Of a stretch of 56,232 bases of DNA, positions 20,942 through 29,606 are shown one piece after another. This stretch comes from Bacteroidales bacterium (lineage in GTDB: Bacteria; Bacteroidota; Bacteroidia; Bacteroidales; F082), in assembly GCA_017460915.1 (NCBI GenBank), contig JAFUAA010000041.1:1-56232 (forward strand), written 5' to 3'. The position numbers and the translations under genes are program-made. The notes under the pieces are model-generated. The model had not been told where the DNA came from and searched no databases. It saw only the letters and a list, made by a program, of their open reading frames with translations. Each line of letters begins with the position of its first letter. Position 1 is the first letter of the stretch.

Positions 20942-21970
20942 TTATTCTTCCGAATTCTCCAACGCCTCGAAAATCTTGGCGGAAAGCTCTTCGGCCAGCT
21001 CGGGATTGTCCTCGATGAGTTTCTTCACCGAGTCGCGACCTTGGGCCAACTTCGAGTCGCCGTAGCTGAACCATGAGCCGCTCTTCTTGATGATGCCCGT
21101 CTCCACGCCGAGGTCGACGATTTCGCCGGAGCGCGAGATGCCTTCGCCGTAAAGGATGTCGAACTCAGCCTTGCGGAACGGCGGAGCCACCTTGTTCTTG
21201 ACGACTTTCACCTTGACGCGGCTACCCATCACGTTCTCGCCGTCCTTGATTTGGCTGACCTTGCGGATGTCGATGCGCACGGAGCTGTAGAACTTCAAGG
21301 CATTGCCGCCAGTGGTCGTCTCGGGGTTGCCGAACAGCACACCGATCTTTTCGCGCAACTGGTTGATGAAGATGCAGATGCAGCCCGTCTTGTTGATGGT
21401 GGCGGTGAGTTTGCGCATGGCTTGGCTCATCAAGCGGGCCTGGAGGCCCATCTTGCTGTCGCCCATCTCGCCTTCGATTTCGCTCTTGGGCGTCAGTGCA
21501 GCCACGGAATCGACCACGATGACATCGATGGCGCCAGAACGAATCAGGTTCTCAGCGATTTCGAGGGCCTGCTCGCCGTAGTCGGGCTGAGAGATGAGCA
21601 GGTTTTCGATATCCACGCCCAGTTTGGCGGCATAGAAACGGTCGAAGGCGTGTTCCGCGTCGATGAAGGCGGCAATGCCACCCTTCTTTTGGGCTTCGGC
21701 CACCACGTGCAGGGCCAGCGTCGTCTTACCCGAACTCTCGGGTCCGTAGATTTCGATGATTCTTCCTTTTGGGAGACCGCCCACGCCAAGGGCATAGTCG
21801 AGGCCGATGGAGCCCGTGGAGATGCTTTCCATCTTCTCCGCCTCGGCGCCAAGGCGCATGATCGAGCCTTTGCCGAAACTCTTCTCAATGTTACCTAACG
21901 TGGCTTCAAGGGCCTTCAGTTTCTCCTGCTTCAGTTTTGCAGCTTCCTCTTGTGTTTTTTCCGTAGTCAT
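20942..21970 (-). CDS. recA: Recombinase RecA
   Basis: 342 residues, normal length. Walker [10 protein letters not shown] (76-84), Walker [19 protein letters not shown], the loop L1/L2 regions ([44 protein letters not shown]) and the C-terminal domain are present. It drives homologous recombination and LexA-type repressor cleavage. A minus-strand -7 box TATCTTTG (about 22099-22106) gives a leader of over 100 nt. No LexA-box is recognised. Confidence 0.97.
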   Translation of the reverse strand: MTTEKTQEEAAKLKQEKLKALEATLGNIEKSFGKGSIMRLGAEAEKMESISTGSIGLDYALGVGGLPKGRIIEIYGPESSGKTTLALHVVAEAQKKGGIAAFIDAEHAFDRFYAAKLGVDIENLLISQPDYGEQALEIAENLIRSGAIDVIVVDSVAALTPKSEIEGEMGDSKMGLQARLMSQAMRKLTATINKTGCICIFINQLREKIGVLFGNPETTTGGNALKFYSSVRIDIRKVSQIKDGENVMGSRVKVKVVKNKVAPPFRKAEFDILYGEGISRSGEIVDLGVETGIIKKSGSWFSYGDSKLAQGRDSVKKLIEDNPELAEELSAKIFEALENSEE

Positions 21971-22035
21971 GATTGTGGGTTTTTAATTAGTTAGTATTTA
22001 ATGATTTAAGATTTAAAGACTCAAAATTCAATGTT

Positions 22036-22072
22036 TTGACGCGGGACTGCGAGACGCGGGACGCGAGACACT
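22036..22072. repeat. GC-rich GCGGGAC/GCGAGAC short repeat
   Basis: The recA leader contains alternating GCGGGAC and GCGAGAC units. A related run of GAGAC/GGGAC units occurs at 30991-31022. Both follow an AT-rich ATTCAA/ATTTCAAG stretch. Confidence 0.4.
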
Positions 22073-22277
22073 TTACACGCGATTCATTTATAAAGGGACA
22101 AAGATAGTAATTTTTGGCATACCGACTCGTTTTGCTTCGAATTATTTTCATGCTGCAAAATTACAACGTTTGTCAAGACCGAGCCGTTGATTAAACGTTT
22201 GTTGTCGACAGTAGTCGTTTGTTGTCGTTTGCTGTCGGGTAGATTGTTGGTTTATATAATTTTACATTTTCTTGATA

Positions 22278-22350
22278 GCGAGGATTGAAATCCCCGCTTG
22301 ACATATTATCGCCCTTTGACTTCGTCGAATCTTCGATTTCAGGGCTTTGA
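22278..22350 (-). repeat. REP copy 1 (upstream of transposase)
   Basis: Read on the minus strand it starts AGCCCTGAAATCGAAGATTC and ends GGGGATTTCAATCCTCGC; it is nearly identical to the unit at 26269-26337. The region 22195-22238 next to it also holds three CGTTTG(T/C)TGTCG copies. Confidence 0.75.
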
Positions 22351-22430
22351 GGAAACGACAATACGAGTTGGCACTGCAAACTTTTCAACCAAACTATTTC
22401 ATAATATAACTAGTTTCCCTATTTTTGTGC

Positions 22431-22494
22431 GTTGAAGTCCAACAAAGTCCTGAAAGGACGACCCGACTTCAACGGGTGATTTCAATCCTCCGCC
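22431..22494 (+). repeat. REP-like unit directly 5' of the transposase gene
   Basis: Contains GTCCTGAAAGGACGACCCG and ends GGGTGATTTCAATCCTCCGCC, a diverged version of the REP units; it also carries the pair GTTGAAGT / ACTTCAAC, giving an extended hairpin. This placement is typical for the ends of REP-transposase loci. Confidence 0.65.
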
Positions 22495-22523
22495 TCAAAG
22501 CAAAGAGAAAAAACCTCAACACC

Positions 22524-22985
22524 ATGGGCTGCTCACTCGTAAAAAACGACATCCACCTCGTCTTCCACATCAAGTGCCATAGTATGGAGATACGCGACGA
22601 GGACCTCGACCAAGTCTTTGCCTACATCGGCGGCATCATCAACAACATGAACGGCATCCCGATAGCCGTTGGCGGTATCGGCAACCACATCCACATCCTG
22701 ACCACCCTGCCCAAGGCCATCGCCCTGACCGAGTTCGTCAAGAATATCAAAGCCTACAGCAGCAAGTGGATCAAGACCTTGGACGAACGCTACTACGAGG
22801 GCTTCGCTTGGCAAGCGGGCTACGGTGCCTTCTCCGTTGATTACAGGCACCTTGACCAAACCGCGCAATACATCCGCAACCAAGCCGAGCACCACCACCG
22901 CACGGAATGGCGCGAGGAATACAAGCGACTCCTCGATGATGCAGGTGTTGAGTATGACGAGCGGTATGCTTTTGAGACGGATTGA
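22524..22985 (+). CDS. REP-associated tyrosine transposase (RAYT, IS200-like Y1)
   Basis: 153 residues from ATG 22524; the frame is open to 22425, but that part is the REP unit. It opens with GCSLVKNDIHLVFHIK. The HUH metal site is HIH (His55, His57 in GNHIHILTTL) and the likely nucleophile is Tyr116 in AQYIRNQAEHH, after the family motif WQAGYGAFSVDYRH. RAYTs nick and join single-stranded DNA at REP hairpins and are thought to spread them. REP units flank it on both sides. Confidence 0.88.
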   Translation: MGCSLVKNDIHLVFHIKCHSMEIRDEDLDQVFAYIGGIINNMNGIPIAVGGIGNHIHILTTLPKAIALTEFVKNIKAYSSKWIKTLDERYYEGFAWQAGYGAFSVDYRHLDQTAQYIRNQAEHHHRTEWREEYKRLLDDAGVEYDERYAFETD

Positions 22986-22986
22986 G

Positions 22987-23044
22987 CGGGGGATGAAGCG
23001 GGGATTGAAATCGCCCGATAACATCTGTCGCCCTTTCAGGGCTA
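22987..23044 (-). repeat. REP copy 3 (downstream of transposase)
   Basis: On the minus strand: AGCCCTGAAAGGGCGACAG, then TATCGGGCGATTTCAATCCC. It matches the unit at 26346-26392 and bounds the transposase gene together with copies 1 and 2. Confidence 0.75.
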
Positions 23045-23049
23045 TCACT

Positions 23050-24830
23050 CTAAACAGGAAAGACATGAACCGCTAAGTCATACAAATACTGACCGCGCAA
23101 TTCAATTGCTTGTTCATCCCAAACATCTTTTGAAAGAGCTTCTTCAGCAATTTGGATTCCTGTCCCATATCTTTTCAAACCTCCCTTGTATTCTTTTCCA
23201 TTTAACTTGCCATTCTGCATCACGAATAGCAGCATTTAATGATTGAGTAATAATCGTCAAATTACCCATCGTAAGAAGCAATTTATCTCTTCTATCCTGT
23301 TCTTCCTTTGTGTCAAGTTGTCCCCAATGATTACGCCATTTCTTAGGCATCATATGCTCCAAACTATATTTACTTAACCCTAGTAATTGGGTAGAATAAT
23401 TATTTCTATCTCTAATCTTGGTTTCAATGAAATACAATATACTTGCTGCGGTCTTATCGACATAAACCTGATTGGCAAAAGCATACTGCAACTCTTTACC
23501 GGAAGGCATTTTATTCACTGTATCATCTTCAGTCTGGTTGTTGATGTACTCCTGAAACTGTCCTCTAGTAACAATTTTATTAAGAATACATCTATCAGTA
23601 AACAATTGATTATAATTCTTATTATTAGCCCTAACAATGATACGACGCACAATGAATGTTTCAATATAATCAAATAGATTATTAACTTCGTCGTCGTCTT
23701 TTTGCTCATGCAAAACATACAACACATATGGAATAAGCGTAGAATTATCAAGGCCAAATATTAATGCGTTAATTCTATCCATGCCTGCTTTATCAGTCAA
23801 TTCTCGATCCAGTATTGAAGGAGCGAAACTGTTTGCAAAAACAATCGCATATTCCTTAATTTCTTGGAGCATTTTTTGTTTATCAACGCAATAGTTCTTG
23901 ATGAATTTCTTGTATGACTCAAAAAGTGTTTCCACTCTCGAGAATTCTATCTTGTCCTCGGTCGAAACATTTCCTGTGATTTGCGGTTCTTGTATCTTAA
24001 TTTGAAAATATGCGTAAAAGAAAAGGTCAATAAAAGACCTGCGAAATCTACCAGTTACAATTTCCGTGTCCCAATAATTTTTGGTCGCTTCGTCTTTCTC
24101 AAACACATCTTTCCAATACGAGCAGTATGAATCGTAATCCCTATTGAAAAAATAATTCTTGAGAAGTTCGGCTGTAGTTAAAGTAACCCCAAGTGAATTG
24201 ATAGTGTCGAAAATTTGTTGTTCATCCTCGTCCACTGCCACATCTATCCCAATAAAAAGGATATTATTCAATATCGAATAGTAATTCAGTCTTTCGGGAT
24301 TGATATTATTCACAAAATACGTATAGGCTTTTGAAATACGATCGGTTTTCTTAGAGAGGTCTTCTATTGAATCCATATTCATAATGTGATTGAACATCTC
24401 AATGTCATTGTGACTATGGCGCAAAGACAATTCTTTTAATCCGTTTGACGAAGGGAAATGCACTCGGAACAAATCTTTCAACAAGTAATTGTCCCCAGTT
24501 TTTAACCCCAACACTTTGAAGAACAAATTAAGCGTAGTCAATCGTTGCTGTCCATCAATGACTGTTCTGACATCCCCAACCTTTGCCCCAGAAAGGGTAG
24601 GCTTCTGTTTTAGAATTACAGACCCCATAAAGTATGGTCGTGAATGCGTACTGATGTTTTTCCATATCCTCCAACCTTTTCACCAGCTCCCCCATTCCAT
24701 CACTCGCCTTTGCCCGAATGTGCCTGAAGCCATACGGCACGCCACCCTTTATCTCGTTCGGGTCGATGAGATACTTGGGAATCTCTTTAGGAGCACAATC
24801 AACTAACCCTGCCGCAGTTTCTCTTGATTT
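23050..24830 (-). pseudogene. DUF262/DUF1524 (GmrSD-like) protein gene, frameshifted
   Basis: Three frame segments join into one protein. The 5' segment (about 24830-24627) carries CAPKEIPKYLIDPNEI and continues through a G4 run at 24623-24626; removing one G gives YGSVILKQK. The main segment holds the DUF262 motif VIDGQQRLTTL and the C-terminal HNH-like EHMMPKKWRNHW and GNLTI. Near 23200-23213 a second shift leads to GLKRYGTGIQ, the family's usual C-terminus, ending at 23050. The family includes GmrSD-type IV restriction enzymes against modified phage DNA. AT-rich relative to neighbours; no intact start codon. Confidence 0.75.
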
Positions 24831-25155
24831 TGATAGTCAGATTCACTTGCTGTTCAGGATGCACCTTTTCATTGACTTGGTTGATGCGGCACTCAAAAAT
24901 GTTTGCATAACCCATATCCATCAGTAGGGCAATGGTGTTGTTCTGTGCTCTTGGGATGTAGCCGAGGCAAACCTGCTCATCTTGTTCTTCGTCGTTGTAG
25001 CAAACCATCACTGCGTTAGGGTCGTAGCGGTTGTCGTCCTCTCGCACCAATTGCACTACCGTGCCCACTTTCAGCTTGTCCCAAACCTCATCGGCTTCGT
25101 GATACATTCTGCCTGCCAGATGGCAATCCATGAAATACTTCTTTTTTGCGTCCAT
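24799..25155 (-). CDS. HIRAN-domain protein
   Basis: 118 residues forming a single HIRAN domain: LAGRMYHEADEVWDKL, VQLVREDDNRYDPNAVMV and LGYIPRAQNN. HIRAN binds single-stranded 3' DNA ends in helicases such as HLTF; stand-alone versions in Bacteroidales occur in repair or defence neighbourhoods. Its stop overlaps the DUF262 remnant in another frame, and the WYL regulator gene lies upstream on the same strand, so the three probably formed one module. The last residues (GRVS) may reflect the junction. Confidence 0.78.
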   Translation of the reverse strand: MDAKKKYFMDCHLAGRMYHEADEVWDKLKVGTVVQLVREDDNRYDPNAVMVCYNDEEQDEQVCLGYIPRAQNNTIALLMDMGYANIFECRINQVNEKVHPEQQVNLTIKIKRNCGRVS

Positions 25156-25245
25156 AATTGTAGTGTTTTTAAGGGTTTAACTTCAATTCACGCTGCAAAA
25201 TTAGAAGCACCTTGTCCCATATTGCAGTACAAGTTCAAAGTTTTT

Positions 25246-26160
25246 TCATTTTTCCTCGTAGATTTTCGCGGAATCGGCGTGCCAATTCCGAATCTCATCG
25301 GCAAGCCATTGGGGTTCAAGCACTTTCAGGCTTGTTCCTCTTGAAAGCAGTTGCCCCATGAAATCGTAAGTAGGGCGCAGGTACAACTCAAAGTCGGCAA
25401 AATCGCCTTCCTCCGAGGTCTGAATCTCCTTTTGCGTGTGATGCAGCGGAAGGTCGCGCAGGTAGTATTTCTCAATGCCAAACGCCCTTAGCACGACGCG
25501 TTCCGGCTGGCTGCCGTCGCCAATGACCACACCATAGCACTCGCCGAAGAAAGCATTCGCATCGAAATCCTTGTCCATCTTGAACGGTTCATCGGTAATC
25601 CTCAAATCCTCCATGCGGTCGAAGGAAAACATGGCAAAGCCGCCGTCGGTGAAGCGTCCGAGAAGATACCACCGCTGCCGGAACAACTTGATACAATAGG
25701 GCGAAAGCAAGAAAGTCCTCGCCTCCAGCGACTGGTAACGCCGATAGCGAATCTCTATCCGCTTATTTTCTTTCATCGCCGAAATCACGCTTTCAAGGTG
25801 CTCGCCCTCAGACGGGATGTTTTCGAGCACGATACGGCTCTGAATGCTCAGGCTCTCGCTGATAAGGTTGTTGACGGTGAGGGTCGAAAGCATCCAATTC
25901 TGGACCGTATTCTCGAGCAGAACATCCTCGTTGCCAATAAAATAGCGATAACCATCGCGGCGGTCGCAGTCGATGTAGATGCCGAAAATGTCCTCGATGG
26001 CATCCTTGTGGCGGTTGAAGGTGGTGCGGCTCAGCGGCATTCCCTCGCTCATCTCGGTGCGTTGCCACCGCTCGTTGATTTCCGCCAACGAAATGCGCTT
26101 TGCTCGGCTGATAGTGTTCACCAACCAAATATATTGCTTGAACAAGGTGGGAATTTTCAT
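25246..26160 (-). CDS. WYL-domain transcriptional regulator
   Basis: 304 residues. An N-terminal winged helix (residues 1-80, with PLSRTTFNRHKDAIEDIFG) is followed by a WYL domain (IEIRYRRYQSLEARTFLLSPYCIKLFRQRWYLLGRF) and the WCX tail. WYL proteins sense nucleic acids or nucleotides and control defence or DNA-damage genes. Position upstream of the HIRAN and DUF262 genes on the same strand suggests it controlled that module. Confidence 0.85.
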   Translation of the reverse strand: MKIPTLFKQYIWLVNTISRAKRISLAEINERWQRTEMSEGMPLSRTTFNRHKDAIEDIFGIYIDCDRRDGYRYFIGNEDVLLENTVQNWMLSTLTVNNLISESLSIQSRIVLENIPSEGEHLESVISAMKENKRIEIRYRRYQSLEARTFLLSPYCIKLFRQRWYLLGRFTDGGFAMFSFDRMEDLRITDEPFKMDKDFDANAFFGECYGVVIGDGSQPERVVLRAFGIEKYYLRDLPLHHTQKEIQTSEEGDFADFELYLRPTYDFMGQLLSRGTSLKVLEPQWLADEIRNWHADSAKIYEEK

Positions 26161-26268
26161 GGCTTTTCGTGTTTTGCTTGTGCAAAACTACAAAAACTTC
26201 TTCAAATCGGTGTATTTTCACACTTTGCGATAATAATTCGCAGAACTTGCGTCTTACCAGAGCCCCAG

Positions 26269-26392
26269 AGCCCTGAAATCGAAGATTCGACGAAGTCAAA
26301 GGGCGACCCTATGTCAAGCGGGGATTTCAATCCTCGCTACAAAAAAGCCCTGAAAGGGCGGCCCTACCTCATCGGGCGATTTCAATCCCCGC
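26269..26392 (+). repeat. Composite of two REP units, 3.3 kb from the transposase
   Basis: Unit 26269-26337 is nearly identical to the copy at 22278-22350, and unit 26346-26392 matches 22987-23044. They are in direct orientation between the MATE and WYL genes, so both REP types found beside the transposase occur together here as a BIME-like pair. Confidence 0.75.
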
Positions 26393-26402
26393 AAAAAAAA
26401 CC

Positions 26403-27731
26403 TCAAATCCTCTTTCGCCGCCAGTCAGCCTTCCAAATGTAGACGAACGAAATCACGCCGATGGCGAAGTTGTAGAGCCACTCGGCGGTCCAGACGGTGG
26501 CGATGGTGGCGGTCTTGGTCATCAGGTAGATGTAAACGATGTAAACGAGCAGCACACCAAACTCCAAAGCCATGGCCGCCGTGGTGTTGCCCGTGCCCGA
26601 GACGGCCTCGAAAAAGACCATCGCCACGGCACCGATGAGGGTAGCCACAGCAATGACATAGACCGATGGCACCGCCGCTTGCGCCAAGGCAATGTCGTCA
26701 GTGTAGATGTGAAGGACGAGTTCGGGAATGATAAAAGTGATTACCACCAAAACAGAGGCACACAGAATACTGTTTTTCACCACTTTCCAAAGCATTGCCA
26801 TCACCTCGTCGCTCTTGCCCTCGCCGATGATGCGACTCGTCAGCGTGTTGGCCGTGGAAGCGAAGGCGAAGCCCGGAATGATGAGAATCATATACGTGCT
26901 TCTGACCACTGACGATACGCCGATGGCCATCTCGCCCATCTTCTCAATCAGCACGAAGAAGACAAACCACGCGCCGAAAGAGAACAGCCGCTGGATCATA
27001 CTCGGGAAAGCAACCTTGAGGATGTCGCCCATCAGCGCAGGCTGAAGTTTGTGCCAGCGAAACATGCCATATTCCTCGGGCGGCACGGTGAAATAGGTGT
27101 AAATCCAAAAGAAACAAAACGCCGTGATTTCAGCCATCAGCGAGGCCAAGGCCGCGCCACAGATGCCCATCTCGGGCAGACCGACATGGCCGAAAACCAA
27201 AGCCCAATCGAAGAAGATGTTCACCACGGCCATGATGATGGTCGAGAAAGTGATGACTTTCGTGTTGCTGATGCCGACATAAAACGAGCGGAACAGGAAG
27301 TTGAACACCACGAAAACAATGCCGAACTGCCTGAACCTCAGATACTCCCCTGCCGCCTCATAGATATTCTCCGACTCGATGATGACATGCAGCAGCTTGT
27401 GGCTGAAGAAGAACAAAATCGAGAACAGCACTATGCCCAAACCCAGCACAAACAAAGCCCCGTGCTGGAACACCACGCCGATTTTCTTGAAATCGCCCTC
27501 GCCGAAGCGCCGCGCAATGAAAATCTGGATGCCCACGGCAAAACCCATCGCCAAAGTGGTGAAGACATAATAATACAAGCCCGCCATCATGGAAGCGCTC
27601 AGCTCGATGGTGCCGAGGTGCCCCAGGAAAGCGGTATCCGTAAAAGTGATGATGGTCTGCGCCAAATTCCCCAACATGATGGGATACGCAATGCGCCAGA
27701 TTTCGCGGTTGGAGATGGTAGTTTTAATCAT
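26403..27731 (-). CDS. MATE family multidrug/Na+ antiporter
   Basis: 442 residues with about 12 membrane segments in two homologous halves. The start NREIWRIAYPIMLGNLAQTII and the repeat-type motif TDTAFLGHLG are typical MATE, and the second half carries SMIQRLFSFGAWFVFF. It exports cationic drugs or metabolites coupled to Na+ or H+. Substrate cannot be deduced. The REP pair lies immediately downstream. Confidence 0.85.
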   Translation of the reverse strand: MIKTTISNREIWRIAYPIMLGNLAQTIITFTDTAFLGHLGTIELSASMMAGLYYYVFTTLAMGFAVGIQIFIARRFGEGDFKKIGVVFQHGALFVLGLGIVLFSILFFFSHKLLHVIIESENIYEAAGEYLRFRQFGIVFVVFNFLFRSFYVGISNTKVITFSTIIMAVVNIFFDWALVFGHVGLPEMGICGAALASLMAEITAFCFFWIYTYFTVPPEEYGMFRWHKLQPALMGDILKVAFPSMIQRLFSFGAWFVFFVLIEKMGEMAIGVSSVVRSTYMILIIPGFAFASTANTLTSRIIGEGKSDEVMAMLWKVVKNSILCASVLVVITFIIPELVLHIYTDDIALAQAAVPSVYVIAVATLIGAVAMVFFEAVSGTGNTTAAMALEFGVLLVYIVYIYLMTKTATIATVWTAEWLYNFAIGVISFVYIWKADWRRKRI

Positions 27732-27752
27732 GCGGCAAAAGTACGAAATAAT

Positions 27753-29261
27753 TCACTTCGCCCGCAGTGCCCCATACGCCTTCCCCAAATGCTCCACAAT
27801 ATCCCCAGCAATCAAGGCCTCCTGCCCCATCTCCTCGGTGGCAAGGTCGCCGGCCAAGCCGTGGAGATAGACGCCCAAGACGGCGGCCTCCTCGGGCGAA
27901 TAGCGTTGCGCCAAGAGCGAGAGGATGATGCCCGTCAGCACATCGCCACTGCCCGCCGTGGCCATGCCAGGATTGCCCGTCGTGTTGAAGAAACAAGTGC
28001 CGTTGGGCATCGTGATGGAGGTGTGCGCGCCTTTCAAGACGATGATAATGTTGTTCTTCACCGAGAGTTCGCGCTGTTTTTCGAGGCGTTCAAACGAGGT
28101 CGTGGTCTTCCCAACGAGGCGCTCAAACTCCTTGGAATGGGGCGTCAGGATGGTCTTGGCGGGCAGGAAGGCCAGCCAGATCGGGTTTTCGGAGAGGATG
28201 TTCAGGGCATCGGCATCCATCACGAGGGGCACCTGCACCTCTTGAATGAGGCGCTTCAGGGCGCGTTGCGTCTCGTCGGCCTTGCCCAAACCTGGGCCCA
28301 CGCCCACGGCGGAATAGGCATCCAAGCCCTTGAACATCGTGAAGCAAGTCTCCGACTCGTCGCCGTCAATCATCGCCTCGGGAATGGCGGTCTGCAAAGG
28401 CAGTTGCGCCATCTTGGGCAAGTGGACACTCAGCAAGCCCACGCCAGTGCGCAGACAGGCTTTTGCGCCGAGCAAAGCCGCACCTGTCTTGCCTTCGGAA
28501 CCGGCAATGAGCAGGGCGTGACCGTAAGTGCCTTTGTGGGAATATTTTGTGCGCGTGTGCAAAATCGGCTTCACCATCGCCTTGACGGTGAGCAGGTTGC
28601 GCGTCTCCACTTCCTCAATATAACGCGGGTGCAAGCCGATGTCCAAAATCTCGAAGCGGCCCACATACGGGTCGTTTTCGGGGAAGAGAAACGCCAGCTT
28701 CGGGAACTGGAACGAGAGCGTGTAGTCGGCCTTGAAGATGAAGCCCAAGGCGCTAGGCTGGTCGGCGAAAAGACCCGAAGGCACATCGATGGCCACGCGA
28801 ATAGCGCGGCTTTGGTTGAGGAAGGCAATCAGGTCGGCGGTCATGCCTTGCGGCGGACGGTTGAGGCCCGAGCCGAAGATGGCATCGACCACCACATCGT
28901 CGGGGCCGACATTCGGGAAGTCGTCTTCGCCCAAGATGTCGAACATCGGAACCTTGGTCTCGTTCACGAGGCGGTAGTAGTTCACCTCGCAGTCGTGGCT
29001 CATGCGGTCGCTGTGGCGCACCATAAACACCTGCGGGACCATCTCCTGCTCGTTGAGCATCCTTGCCACGGCGAGACCGTCGCCCCCGTTGTTGCCCATA
29101 CCACAGAAGATCTTGATGGTCTTCTCGCGCGGCGTGCGGCGATAGAGCCACTCAAAGACCTTTCGGACCGCCCGTTCCATCAAGTCGATGGACTCGATGG
29201 GTTCGTTTTCTATCGTGTATTTGTCCGCTTCGCGGATTTGATTGACTGATAATACTTTCAT
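27753..29261 (-). CDS. nnr: Bifunctional NAD(P)H-hydrate epimerase / ADP-dependent dehydratase
   Basis: 502 residues. The N-terminal ~215 form the YjeF_N epimerase (CGMGNNGGDGLAVAR, VVDAIFGSGLNRPP); the rest is the ribokinase-like dehydratase with KGTYGHALLIAGSEGKTGAA and the signature ATAGSGDVLTG. Together they repair hydrated NADH and NADPH. The first ~15 codons occur a second time, diverged, at 30911-30954. Confidence 0.93.
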   Translation of the reverse strand: MKVLSVNQIREADKYTIENEPIESIDLMERAVRKVFEWLYRRTPREKTIKIFCGMGNNGGDGLAVARMLNEQEMVPQVFMVRHSDRMSHDCEVNYYRLVNETKVPMFDILGEDDFPNVGPDDVVVDAIFGSGLNRPPQGMTADLIAFLNQSRAIRVAIDVPSGLFADQPSALGFIFKADYTLSFQFPKLAFLFPENDPYVGRFEILDIGLHPRYIEEVETRNLLTVKAMVKPILHTRTKYSHKGTYGHALLIAGSEGKTGAALLGAKACLRTGVGLLSVHLPKMAQLPLQTAIPEAMIDGDESETCFTMFKGLDAYSAVGVGPGLGKADETQRALKRLIQEVQVPLVMDADALNILSENPIWLAFLPAKTILTPHSKEFERLVGKTTTSFERLEKQRELSVKNNIIIVLKGAHTSITMPNGTCFFNTTGNPGMATAGSGDVLTGIILSLLAQRYSPEEAAVLGVYLHGLAGDLATEEMGQEALIAGDIVEHLGKAYGALRAK

Positions 29262-29264
29262 GGT

Positions 29265-29447
29265 TTAATCCTCCACTTTCCAGACATAACCGCAGTCTCT
29301 GCACTTACATACAATATCACGACTACCGAGGAAACCTGCGAGAAAACCATTATCACCAAGGAACAATGAGCCAAGAATGCCATTTCTCCAACTAAATCCT
29401 CTTTTACCAGTCACAATTCTTTGACTTCCACATTTCGGACAATACAT
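29265..29447 (-). CDS. Small zinc-ribbon protein with glycine-rich centre
   Basis: 60 residues: YCPKCGS at the N-terminus and CKCRDCGYVW at the C-terminus give a four-cysteine zinc ribbon, with a hydrophobic glycine-rich middle (GILGSLFLGDNGFLAGFLG). Only 3 bp separate it from nnr, so it may be read together. Function unknown. Confidence 0.6.
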   Translation of the reverse strand: MYCPKCGSQRIVTGKRGFSWRNGILGSLFLGDNGFLAGFLGSRDIVCKCRDCGYVWKVED

Positions 29448-29522
29448 AATGTGTTCTTTTATAAGTTATCTGCAAAAATACGCATTTATTCCTAAAAAAC
29501 GACAATATAGAATCCTTGTTTT

Positions 29523-29606
29523 TGGAAAAAAGTTGCAAAAACGGCGTTGAAATACTGGAAAAAAGTTGTAATTTTGCATCGAAATAAGTGGAAAAAAGTT
29601 GCAAAA
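29523..29606 (+). promoter_or_regulatory. Three direct repeats with 33-bp period on the ATPase-1 promoter
   Basis: TGGAAAAAAGTTG starts at 29523, 29556 and 29589, exactly 33 bp apart. Copies 1 and 3 continue GCAAAA, copy 2 continues TAATT. The -33 GTTG (29546-29549) and -7 TAATTTTG (29569-29576), 19 bp apart, place the second copy inside the core promoter and the third between the start point and the ATG at 29606. This geometry is that of an operator, most simply for autoregulation. Confidence 0.75.

Noticed and set aside
27051-29249. 732-codon open frame antisense to MATE and nnr
   Set aside because: It spans two recognised genes on the other strand and has only His/Arg-rich shadow composition.
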